DNA of 64,000 nt from Lineolata rhizophorae. Taxonomy: Eukaryota; Ascomycota; Dothideomycetes; Lineolatales; Lineolataceae. Every line of letters begins with the position of its first letter. Position 1 is the first letter of the stretch. The notes under the pieces are model-generated. The model was given only the letters and a program-made list of their open reading frames with translations, did no database searches and was not told the origin of the DNA. Positions 42,719-54,112 of the stretch are shown one piece after another. Location: the NCBI GenBank assembly GCA_010093515.1, contig MU001691.1:28022-92021 (forward strand), written 5' to 3'. The position numbers were made by a program, and so were the translations under genes.

Positions 42719-45700
42719 ATCCTGCAAAGAATCGTTCGGCCGCCCGCAGGGAGAGGGGGGAAAAAAAATGAAAGAAAGGAAGAAAGAAAAGGTAGTCCCC
42801 CTTTCCCCTGCACGGCACCGGCCTGCGGCAGTCCGGCAGCGATAGCCCTGCCTTCGAGACCCTCGCGTCGATGCGCCCAAGAAGAGGAGGTGTGTGTGAG
42901 AGAGAGGAGGGTGTTTGCAGATGAGGTTCGGGGAGGTGGTGAGTGCGAAGTGCGAAACGGCGAGGGGGGTGAAGCATGTGGGAACCCACTCTAAGTAGAA
43001 GACCCTTTGCTACGTCGTCCAATCCGACATCCCTACCTCGGGGAGTTTTGCATTATCCGTTCGGCGGCTGGTGCAGAGCGCCGAGTGCGAGAGGGAGGCA
43101 GCCGACGTACATGCTACCTTACTAGCAGCAGCAGTAGCAGCAGCATCTGCATTCTCTCCGTCCATCCCATGATCCTGCGCTGCAGCGCTGCTGGTGGGAC
43201 GTTGCACACTACACCAGGACCCTTGATTCTGCAAGGTCGGAGGCAAAAGGGTAGTGGGGACACAGCTAGGGCCAACGGGCGACTGCGTGATTCTATCACT
43301 CTCTCATCAGTTTGCAAAGTCGCACGTCGCCGCGCGCGTCCGAAAGCAGACGCCCCGCGGCGGAGAGAATCCATAGCGGTGGCTACGACGGTAACAGAAG
43401 CCATCTGTACATACCCGGAGGCACGGAGGGCGGAGGTTGCAAGCGGGCGCGGGAGAGGGGGGGGGGAGAGCGGGATGGCGGTAAGGAAGGGAAAATGCGA
43501 GTGTGTATGGGGGGAGTTGTGGGCCGTGGTTGGATTGACCTGGCGCAGACCGCCTCACGCGCGAAGATTGGCGCCCACCGGAGGCACGTACATACAGACG
43601 TAGTATATGCGTACGGAGCTGGATAGATTGCAGCAGAGCGGGCGAGGCGGATTGTCAGTTAGGTGTGGCTTGGGAGATGATCCACGGCGAGGCGGATCAT
43701 GAGGGCTGCGCGGGCAGGGAGGGTAGGGGAGGGTTCCCTTGGGGCCCGAGGCGCCACGCCTTCGCTGCCCCCTTTGGCCGAGGGCCACGGCCGGCGAGCG
43801 CGGCGGACAACTGGGACGCGGTTCGAGGCGGTCGAACGGGGCCCGAAACGAACAGCAAAAGCTTAATTCGGGGCCAGCGTTTGGCGTCGAATCTGGGCCG
43901 CGTAGGGAGGCGTTGCAGATCTGCGTTCGTTGACGCATCGGCGCAGCTGGCCCTAAGCCAAGGTGGTCGCTAGTTGTGTGGTGTCGTAGTCCGCGCAGCA
44001 AGCCACGGCCGCCGGCGGAGAGTCGCCGCGCCGTATTTTTATCCTTTTTTTTATTATTTTTTTTTTTTATTTTTCATAACATGCCACGACCCGAATGTTA
44101 TTTTTTTTTTTTCCTTCTTCTCGCCGCTGCGTCTGAGTTGGCCGCCCGCTGGTTCCCCTCTCCGGGGCGTTCTGTGCGTGGACTGTTGCATCTGGCCATC
44201 GGCATGGCCCTGCTGGATAGCCTCGGTGAACTCGGACAAAGAAAGGAAAGGGAAAGCCCAGTCTTACCGCGCCGGCGGAGTTTGCGCCGCGGAGATGGCG
44301 GGAACCGATTGGCTTGGTGGAGAGAGTCTCTGCCGGCGGCCGTCGCTGCTGTCGGGCTGCGCCGTCGCCGTGGTCGTCGAGCGGTTCGAGTCGGGCTATT
44401 GTTGCGCCAGTCCGCTGGCCGGCGAGGAGCGCTCCGCAAGTGGCAGCAGTCCGTTCGAGTATGTAGTCGTTAGCGGCAGCGGCGGCGCAGCGAAGGTCCC
44501 GGGCTGCGGCGTGTGGATTGAGCGCTGCGCGTGATGGCCGCCGGCTCGCCCCGGCACGCCGACGACGATGCGACTCGCCTCCTCGCTCCGCGCGCCGCCT
44601 TGCGGGCCATGCGGTCAGGACGAGGAGCGGGCGCCGCGCGCACGCGCCGTGGGGATCGCGGAGCAAGATATTGTGTCGGCGGCCGGCGGAGCGGCGGCGC
44701 CGGGCGCGAGCCACGTCAGCGCGCAACGCCCGCCGCCGTGGCCGTCGCTGAGGTGGCCGTGCTGGCGGCGCCGGGCTGGCTTCTCGCTGCGCCGGGCCGT
44801 TGCCAGCTGCCAGCTGTTCGTCGCATGGGCGATCGGCGCCGGTGCGCGGCGGCGGACGAAGCCCTGGGCTGCGCGGCGCCGCCGCATGCCTGCTCCCAGG
44901 CCGCGGGCTGGCTGGGCCACCGCCGGGCGCCTGGGGGGAAGGGTGCGGAGCACGCACACAGCAGCGCATATCGGGGCCCATCGCGACATGGGCGTGCAGC
45001 GCTGTGGCTGGCCGGCCGCGTGCTTGCCTGGTCTGCTGGTTGCTAGCCCTGCGAGCGAGCGCACGACGCCGCCGCGGCGCCACGGCCCCGTACGTACGTG
45101 CTCGACCGTCGTCGACCTCGCCGCCGCCCGGCCCCGGGCCAGGAGCGCCGGGCCAGAGAGCCAAATCTTGGGCCCGGCCACTCCACGGCGTTTGCTTCGC
45201 TCGCCCGCCCGCAATCGGGCAGTGCTTGGGCCTCGGGCGCTCTCCTCCAGGCCGCCCTCACGGCTGCCAATTGGCCACCTCTCTGTTTCACCCCTGGGCC
45301 CCGGTCTCTCCCAAGTCCACGCCGGGGCGCCCACTCAGCGCCGCTGCCTTCGACTCTTGTCCATTGTACCTTTGACGCCTTCGCTGCCGCCTTCCGGGGT
45401 CCCGCCCTGGGAAACACCCTCCCCCTCCCCCTCCCCCTCCCCTCCCCCCCTACCTACACCCCCCTCCCCTCCCTCGTCCACCCTCGGGGGAGGGGGGCAA
45501 AGTGGGTATGTGCTGCTCTGTTGCTGCTGCTGCTGTTGCTGCTGCTGCCCACACTACGTACTGTATATTCCCACTGTCATCATAGCGGAGTGGGCCCGCG
45601 ACTATAACGGCTCCCTACACGCATCCGTTTCGGCAACCAGCCACAATCACCCTCTTTCTCCCCCGACCTTATACACGGCCGCTGCGAGGCCCCGAACCTC

Positions 45701-45870
45701 TTCCTCCCGCTCTGCTGGGGCCACCGCAAGAGGCGCAGGCCTTCCATGCACGCGGGAAAGCTGCCTAATCCATCCTTCTGCGAACTCTTCTCCTCTCGTT
45801 TGTTCAAAAGGCCCTTGTCCATTTTTTCTTGTACTTGATCTCACCTCACCCGACAGGCACGAAGCAAACA

Positions 45871-45900
45871 TCTCTCTCTCCCTCTCCCTCTCTCTGTCCC

Positions 45901-45959
<59 letters not shown>

Positions 45960-45970
45960 ATCTATCTCTC
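45871..45970. repeat. CT dinucleotide microsatellite
   Basis: About 100 bp of mostly CT units with a few CCT, TG and TA interruptions, 0.25 kb upstream of the open frame of the Myb gene; probably promoter or 5' leader DNA. Confidence 0.92.
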
Positions 45971-46221
45971 ACTCTGTATCCCTCTCGCCTCTCCCCGGCC
46001 GCCCCGTCTCCCTCCTACATCGGACGGGCCGCAACTCCCAATAATTTTCCATCTCCCTTTTTCCCGTAGTTTTCTCCGCGCCTTCTCCTAGGTTACCGCA
46101 ATTGCTAGCTCTTTCTCGAGCTCGAAGCGCCCGATTCGGCGTTCTGTTCTGGGGGGGAGAGGGGTTTAGGGTTGGCAGTCGCGGTTTTGACTCGCCCGAA
46201 TCGGGCCTCAGTTATTAGTGA

Positions 46222-46837
46222 CCTATCCCACCGCAGTTGCGGGAAACCGAACCCCCCAAAACCAACCTCTCTGACTCGAGCAAAATCACTCGCGCACTAC
46301 TTCAAAACTCAAACTGTCCACCCCTCGCAATCTCTCACTTAGCGTCCTTTTTTGTTCGCGATTCAGCCTGCCGCCCCCTCCCCCCGGGCCCCAACCTAAA
46401 AGTACATATTGTCTATTTTAATAATCCGCGTCCCGGTCTGCCCTTCCCATGGGCTGGCCGCTCCCAAGCCGCCAACCTGGATATCTCGCTCTTGCTCGGG
46501 TCGCGAGACTCCAAGTCTCCGCCCGAGAGCCCGCGAAGAGCGTTCAGCAGCACCGCCGTCTCCTCGTCCGGCCGCGGAACCCAGCCGGGCCCGACTCCAT
46601 CGGCCTCGACAACCACGACGGCGACTAGCACGCCTCCGGCGCCCGCTGGCCAGGTACCTCACCCCCAGCCGTATTTCCTGCGGCCTCAGCCTCAGGAACC
46701 TCCATTGCACGGCGGGCCGTTTCATCACCATGGCCCTCAGCAGCCGCACCAGCAGCAGCAACTGCATCAGCAGCCGCCTCATGCCCAGGAGTCTCGATTG
46801 CATGGCGGGCGGCTTCATCATCACGCTCCTCCCGATT

Positions 46838-46874
<37 letters not shown>

Positions 46875-48876
46875 CCAACAGCACCAGCAACTGCAGCATC
46901 AGCCTCAACCCCAGCAACAGCACCAGCAACAGCACCAGCAACAGCAACAGCAACAGCACCAGCATCCGGGCCCGCCGCCACCGCCGCCGCCGCCGCCGCC
47001 ACCGCCGCCGCAACATCACAGACCGAGCGCGCCGCCTCAGTTCGGGCAAGAGCACTATCACCACGTTCCGCAGCCTCACCACCAGGCTCAGCACGGGTAT
47101 CGACCGCTCTACACGGCGCCTCCGCCGCTCCCGGCGGTGTCGACGGAACAGCAGCTCGGGTCGGGGCCGGGAGTCGCGATCCACCCGTCGCCGGCGATGC
47201 CGAACCCGTCGCGCAGGCGGAGCGCGTCCGAGGCGGGCATGGTCAGCGAGGTGCCGCCGAAGCGGCAGTCGAAATGGGGCCCGGACGAGGACCATCTAAT
47301 CATCCAGCTGCGGGCGGACGGGGCGCGGTGGGAGGACATCGCGCGGCAGCTGCCCGGCCGGACGAGCATCGGGTGCCGGCTGCGCTACCAGAACTACCTC
47401 GAGCGGCGACCGCAGTGGACCGAGGAGAGGAAGAACAAGATGGCGCGACTGTACGAGAGGTAGGTTGTCTTTTCCTCGCTCTGCGGCTCCGCGGGCGCCG
47501 CTAAGGCCGGCGCTGCCCTGTTGTTTTTGTTTATTGCGTCACGAAGCGTCGAGGGCCGACGTGGCGGTGAGCGCGGAGCGTCTTACCGCCAGACGCCCCG
47601 GCGAGGGGGGGGAATGCTCCACCCTCTGCCAGGTCATCACCGCCACTTCGCAAACTCGGCGCCTCGGGTTCGTTTCTGTTTCTGCGCGTTTGCGAAGGCG
47701 ACGGCGGATGTTGGTGCAAACGCGCGGCGCAGGCCTGCAGACGCGGGTCGACGCGCGCGTCCCGCACCAACCCGCAAGCCAAGCAACACCAGCGGCGGCG
47801 GTGACGGCGACAGCTGCGACAGCGGCCGCGGCCGGAACCCGCCCTGGCGTGCCCTCCTGTTCTTCCTGCGAGCAAGCAAGCCAAAAAAAGACAAAAAGAA
47901 AAGAAGCGGGCAAAACGCAAGACATGAGCAGACGGATACTGACTGCTGGGGCGCCCGCCCCTTCCGGCAATCTAGGCTCAAGGAGGAAATGTGGAAGCCG
48001 ATCGCCAAGGAGTTGACGATGCCCTGGCGCAGCGTCGAGAGCATGCACTGGAAAATGGGCGAGCAGGAGCTGGCCTCGCGCGCCAACGTCGGCGTCTTTC
48101 AAACCGTCTCGACCGGTGACGAAGTCCCGTCGGCGGCCGCCGCGGGCCCTCCCACGACGAACAACGCGGGCGGCCCGGCCATCGCTCCGTCGGGCCCGCG
48201 AACGACCACGACGTCGCCCGGCGGCCGCGCCTCCAGGAGCCACCGCCGCCGCAGCAGCGGGATGACCAGACGCCGCGTCAATCGCTCCGAGACGCCTCGC
48301 CCGCCGCCTCCACCCGCCCCCGAACCCCCTCGACCGCCGCCCGGCCTCGACATGGCCCGCCCGCCCCCCCAGGGCTACGAGCTATCGCGACCGCCGTCCG
48401 GGCATCACCACGAACGCGCCGGGCCGCCCGCCGGCGGCTACGAGCTGCCGCGCCCCGCCGGCTACGACGCATACCGCAGCGCTAGCGCCGCCGCCGCCGA
48501 GATGCCGCCGCACCCGCCGCCGGCGTTCGACCCGGCCGGCCGCCCCGTCGCGGAGCCAGACCTAGCCAGGCACGCAGCGGCCGCCGGCGCCGCGCCGGCG
48601 CCAGCCCCGATGTCGCCGCACCACCACCCGCCGCCGCTGCCGCGCGCCAGCCCCTCGCGCTACGTGTCGACGCCGACTCCGACGCCGCGCCCCAGCAGCG
48701 CGTCGGAGCTCGCGCGCGGGGCCGCGCTGTCCGGCGGGGCGGGCCCGCCCAGGGCGGCGACGGCGGCTCCCGGGACGGAGGCGCCGGGGGCGTCGCGGGG
48801 GTCGGGCAGCGGGCCGTCGGGCGGCGGGCTGTCGCCCGGCTCGCCGGGCGCGGGCGGCGCGACGACGACGACCAAC

Positions 48877-48909
<33 letters not shown>

Positions 48910-49212
48910 GCGACGGCGACCGAGGCGGGCGAGCGGGGCAGCGTCAGCGAGGCCACGACGCTGGCGCCGCACGTGGCGTCGCCGGGCTCGCACGGGGCGC
49001 ACTCGCGCCACACGTCGACGACGACGGGGTACTTTTCGCCGCGGGCGGGCGGGGCGACGACGGCGGGGCCGGCCGAGGACGAGAAGGGGTCGTCGGGGAG
49101 CCCGATGGCGGGCGTGGAGCAGGAGCGGGAGGGCGACGAGCATGAGGGTGGGGGGTGGGGCGGGGTGGATGGGAAAGGGGAGGCGGAGGTCAAGAGCGAG
49201 GAGGAACACTGA
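46222..49212 (+). CDS. polyQ Myb/SANT-like DNA-binding protein, start unresolved
   Basis: Probable transcription regulator. Exon A is open from 46222 to 47459 and exon B runs 47976-49212; the 516-nt intron has a GTAGGT donor, a CTGAC branch and a CTAG acceptor, and rejoins MARLYER-LKEEMWKPIAKEL in frame. The Myb/SANT-like domain spans the junction: KWGPDEDHLIIQLRADG, WEDIARQLPGRTSIGCRLRYQNYL, then PWRSVESMHWKMGEQELA. Before it lies a Gln/His/Pro-rich region with about 11 CAG units (46840-46873) and a poly-Pro run (46970-47011); after it comes a Pro/Ala/Gly/Thr-rich tail of some 370 residues. There is no in-frame ATG before about 47197, so at least one upstream exon, or non-AUG initiation, is needed. 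The start given is only the limit of the open frame. Confidence 0.78.
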
Positions 49213-52200
49213 TTTGGGGGAGGGGCGGGGGGGTCGAGGGGGGGAGGAGGAGGAGGGTGTGTGGTAGTGTGCTCAAGAAGAGGAGGGAAGAGGAGGCAGG
49301 CGTAATAATGAGGGTCTAGGTGGAGGCTGGAGGCAGATTGTTGGATCGGGCGTGGGTCGACTGGCTCTGCTTAACTACGACTAAACACAGCCGTCAGCAC
49401 ATCGCGGTCGGGGTCTAGATGGACGACGAACACACGACGACAAACGCGCGGCGCTAGACGCTGCCCTTCTCCACGAGCTGGACCCGGTGTCCTGGCCTCC
49501 TTTTTCTTTCCCGTTCCCTCCTCTCCGGTCTACTCTCCTTGCTCGACGGCGACCTCGGAGCCACGGCTCGCTTTCTCTCGATCGGTCTCTTCACAACGAA
49601 CTCTTCTTGTCGGATACGGGGAAAAGGGGCGAAAATTTTACAGCGATCAGATGCGTCGGAAAACAGTTAGATTGGCATTGGGAGGCTTTTGGTTGATTGA
49701 AAAACGACACTTCACACAAATGCTGGCATGGGTGGGAAACTTCTTTTTATTTTTCTCCATATATAACGACCGGCGATTAACGAATTTCCTTGGTTTGTAG
49801 CGACCTGTTTGCTTTTGCTGCTGCTTTTATTTTGCTGCTTCCTTTTTGGTTCTTTGCGCCTTGCTCTCTGCTCTTCCAAATTGCCCTCAGACATGTCATG
49901 ATTGTGTGCATTTAGCGGGGAGGGATCGTTTCTCGAAAAAAATTTTTTTTTTTGCGCCCACCAACATCGTTTCTTTAAGAAGTATTTTGTCGTTCCGGGC
50001 CCATCGTCGTGTCTTGTTATTGCTCCATTTCTCTGTCTTCATCTTCCTCCTTCTCCGAGCGTACACGGCCGGTGTGCTTGCTCCCGTTTAATCATTGGTA
50101 CTACTACTTCTACTACTACTACTACTTCCTTTGGGTGGCCACTTGTCCTGTAGCATCTCTCAGCCTCTCGAAAACGGACCGGCGCTGGGCCCTTGGTCAT
50201 GCGAACTCTTACATTCCAGCGATAAAAAAGGATCGGGCTTTTGATGATTGTGCCTTCAATTTACGTTACGTAGCATTTCGGGGAAAGCCGTCTATGTCCG
50301 GCAGGCAGGCAGGCAGGCAGACATGTATAAGTGTGCATTGATGGCCGCTTCCTTTTTTCCCTTCTACTCCTTCTAGTCGTCTGAGAAAGAAAAAGTAAAA
50401 GTATGATGTGTATTCAACTACTCTAACGATTGTACTCTTGGTTTTTCCTTCTCGGCTATAGCTTTTGAATACGTCTCCTTACTTTTTTTTTTTTCGCCCT
50501 CCCAATATTGTCGCCAGACATCGAAGAGCCGAATTTCAAGATCTGGCCTCTGGTGTTCTAGGCGCCACCTCTCGTGTGTGCGCGTGTGTGCGTGTGGGGG
50601 GAGGGGGGTGGGGGGTTGTTCCAAGGTCGCCCACGCTCTGCTCGAGTAGGTCGAGGGCACGGGGATCATCGATCTCTTTCCACATTTGTTCGAAGATTGC
50701 TAGCCTAGCATGAACCAGGGGGGAGGTTGGGCAAAATGAGACGGCGACGGCACAACGGAGCATGGAGTGTAGCTAAACTGGTCGGGCATCATCAGCGGGT
50801 CATCAGCACGGGCACGGGAACGGGAACGGTCGCTTGGCTTGTCTGGGTTTAGGTTGGATATTTTCAGGGATGTCATGTCATGTATAGTGTAATTGCGAGC
50901 CTAGATTTTGGCCACGTTAGTGCTCCATTTTCTGTTCCAAGACTCATTTCTCCTTTTTTTTTTTTTTTTTCTTTTTGCTTTTTCCACTTTACCAATCCTT
51001 CAACCATGTACTAGGTACTTGCTTGCTAGCTTTGCTTAGCTTGCTCACGGCATGCCGTCGACGAACTCGGTATTTTTGCCACGACAGTCCAAGCAAGGCA
51101 GGCCATCATCATCGTGTGTGTGTGTGTGTAGCCCGCGCGGCTCGTCGGCCGGGCCACTTCACTCAAGCAAAGGTCGCACGTGAGCACTCTCCCTTTTTTC
51201 TTTTCTTTTTTTTTTTTCCAGGGAAGGGGGGAGGGGGAGTAAGAGGGATTTCGAATTTCGAATCAAATCAATGCCTCGGATTGGACTCGAATGATTCATG
51301 ATGGCGTGCCGGATCGGTGATCGACGGCGAAGCAAAAGTGTAAGACAGAAGACGACCCAAGGGACCCGGCGAACGCCCATTCGCCCAGGCGTCGCCGGAG
51401 AAAGCAACACGCGTGCCGCGCGCAGCATGCGCGATGTATGTCATGGGCCCTGATGGCCCTGCATTGGGGGGAGGGGGGGGACCGGGTGTGTACCGGGTAC
51501 GGGAGCTACGGAAGTACGCTTGTATGCGCACCGGTCGTTTTTTCCACCTAAGCCAGCACTTCGCGCGTTTGGCGACGACAACGGGGCGACGAGCCAGGGA
51601 ATTGAGCGAACGAGGCGAAATGAGGCCAGCGGAGCCAGCGAGGCGCATAAGAACAGAACCAAGCCAAGCGACGGGGTGTCGGGCGAGAACGGGATGACGT
51701 TGCCGCGGCAGGGCAGGGCAGGGCAAAGTCACAGGTCACACACCCCCAAATCGTCCTCCCGTTTGCCGTTGCCCAGGCCGCACGGGACGGGTACGAGGAT
51801 GATATTGATGGGGCTGAGGATCATTTTGCAGGCACTCGTCATGGGCCAGTGACGGGGAGGCCCTCGCAGCACGGCCAATCATCCGCCGCCTTCTGGTCTT
51901 GTCTCTGGAGTGATCTACGCCGTGCGGCTGCATCGTTTTTCTTCGCAAGGGCAACTGACCGGGGGGGGGGGCCCCTCTTACATACCAACATAGAATCGCA
52001 AACGGGGAGAGCAGAAAAGTCCTCATGTTTCAGAAAAGAACAAAAACGTACGAATTCTTTCCGAAACGAGAAATGAGTAATAGACCCTCCCACACGGTCA
52101 CATTACTGAAACGGGACCAGTCGCGTCCCGCGGATTAAATTGTTCGGATTATTCGGAGAGGCCTCCCGCGAGAAAAAGAGAGAAAGAGGAAAAGTCCTTT

Positions 52201-53159
52201 TCCTCAAGGCCAGGGGGTGGGGTTGGTACAGGGTACAGCTGCAAACCACTGAGGGCATGGGGCGGGGGGAGGGTTGTTCTCAAAGCCTCACGATCAGTTC
52301 AGGACCTGGGGGACCCTCGTCCACTTGCCTCCCTTCCTTTCGCATTCCCTTTTGAGAACGAAACTTTTTTGCTTTCCTGCCCCACCGGACGAGATGAGGC
52401 TAGTGTGACGCGGGAAAGGCGCCTCTTTCGTTGGTACATTAGTGCCGTTCCCGCTTCCCGTCGAACTACTGGCACACATCTAAGGCGGCAAAGAACGCCA
52501 CGGTGAACAGGTACGTACATACGGCCGGCGCCACAGCTCTCAGGCCCGCCCACAAGCCTCAGCGGCTCGTCAGCCCCAACCGCCGCGGGCGAGACCAAAC
52601 GGAAGGAAGGAATTTTAAAAATAAGACACCAGCAATGCTCTCTGCATGCGCCAAGCTCAGCAAAGGGAAAAGGGACAGAGAGAGAGAGAGAGACAACTAG
52701 GCAGAAACAGGAACGACAACGAAAACAAGTGACAAAAGAAACCGACTAACCCAATGTGACACACCGTTGAAAAAAGCCCAATGGCGACCCCGATACCGGA
52801 CCTTGTGTGGCCTTGCATTTGCACCTCGAAGTCCGCGTCCGCACCCGCGGCACGCACCGCACCGCCAGACCGCAAGAACGCCCGCTCCGGACAACTAGAC
52901 GACGACGACGGCACGGGCACGCAAAACACAGTACGCACGCATACGTATACAAACACCCACGACAATACGCGGCCGGAGGTAAGCTAGCTCGAACAATGCA
53001 AACAAACAAGCACCAACAATGAAACCGTCCCCATCCCCACCACCACCGCAACGACCCACGCGCCCCCCCCACCCCACCCTCGAAAAACCCCCACCGCCTG
53101 CGTGCCCCCCGTTTCCGCCCCGCTAAGGCCCCCTTAGCCGCACAGCTCCGCACCAGAGA

Positions 53160-53192
<33 letters not shown>

Positions 53193-54112
53193 GCCGGAGG
53201 CTGGAACCACGTCAGACGAAAAGAAAAAAAAGTGAACGACCTGACGCGTTCTCGCGTCTTCGCGCGCGCGCGCGCGCGCACGCCCTAAGCGCTTTGAATT
53301 CTTTGGCATTCCTCCGCCTTCTGCAGCGCCTGGCCTTAGGGGCTGCTGCCGCCCCCCCCGCATTCCGTGGCCCGGCGTCCTGACGAGCGTGGATGACGGA
53401 GTGGGAAGTTTGGGGGATCGACGGGGCGGCGAAGATCGCGGGCCCCCGCGGTCCAACCACACCAGCCCCAGGCACCCCGGCCCTGGCAGCCTTGCCAGCT
53501 CACACCCACATACTGCATACATAGTATACACAGACACACACAAGCAAGCGCACTCGCCCCGCCAGAGCACCTGTTCCTACTGACATTCGCGTGATGCGCA
53601 CCAGATGCGCCGCCCTTCCCCCCCCAACCCCCGGAACGCCGGACTCAAGCCCACGCAATTGTGCTACCTGACCAAGCCAAACCCAATCGATCCTTGGACC
53701 CAAGCAGAGAACCGGAACGGAAACAGCTCACCGGCCCCTCCCCGTCTAGTAAACATTCATCTCTCGCCATTACCGCCCACCAAAAACCACCCCGTCGCCC
53801 TCTCACCCGTTCTCCGAACACACTAGGCATTACTATTTCGTATGAGGAGCGTGCACCCGACCCCCGGACCACGTGGCTAGGCATAGCTCCCCCTCGTCTG
53901 GACAGCAAAAGCGCGCACAAGTAAGCAAAGCACGGGGAATGCCGTCGCCCTCGGACGCGCCACCGCGGTTTCGCCCCTCCCCATCCCTGCGCCGCCCCAG
54001 GAAGGTGACGGGAACGACGGGTGAGGCGGGAGGCGGAAAGCGGGAGGCGGAAAGCGGAACCCCGAGCGGGCCGCCCGACAACCGGGCGGGCCGCAACCTT
54101 TTCTCCGCGACC
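49213..54112. other. 4.9-kb intergenic region with no supported gene
   Basis: Between the stop of the Myb gene and the stop of CENP-C, so the two genes converge. Contents: T runs (about 49940, 50950-50970), CTA repeats near 50098-50130, GGCA repeats at 50300-50320, a GT run near 51113-51128, a G run at about 51961-51971, five GACGCA units at 53162-53193 and an alternating CG run at 53261-53279. Frames over these repeats have no domain. The flanks should contain both 3' UTRs. Confidence 0.5.
53162..53193. repeat. GACGCA hexanucleotide repeat
   Basis: About five tandem GACGCA units; an alternating CG run follows at 53261-53279. Confidence 0.9.

Larger units (their letters stand above)
38371..46221. 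other. 7.9-kb low-complexity region with no supported gene
   Basis: Between the cofactor B start and the Myb gene. Long frames exist (for example 38805-39755 -, 44067-45164 - and 44568-46091 +) but translate to Leu-, Ser- or Arg/Pro-rich text over microsatellites and GC-rich DNA, without domains. Contents seen: CAGT repeats at 38771-38819, TAG repeats at 39377-39443, an A run at about 41970-41990, an 84-nt C run, T runs near 44040-44115, CT repeats at 45871-45970, and scattered TACGTAC/TACATAC words. It should contain promoters of both flanking genes and possibly a 5' exon of the Myb gene. Unrecognised small or RNA genes cannot be excluded. Confidence 0.5.

Noticed and set aside
44067-45164. 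365-codon minus-strand open frame
   Set aside because: Arg/Pro/Ala-rich translation typical of random GC-rich DNA; overlaps open frames in other phases.
44568-46091. 507-codon + strand open frame
   Set aside because: It runs through the CT microsatellite (poly Ser-Leu) and GC-rich DNA, with no domain and no splice or start support.
46449-46630. ATG at 46449 as the start of the Myb/SANT gene
   Set aside because: It is in a different frame and stops at about 46628; no good donor was found to splice it into the polyQ frame.
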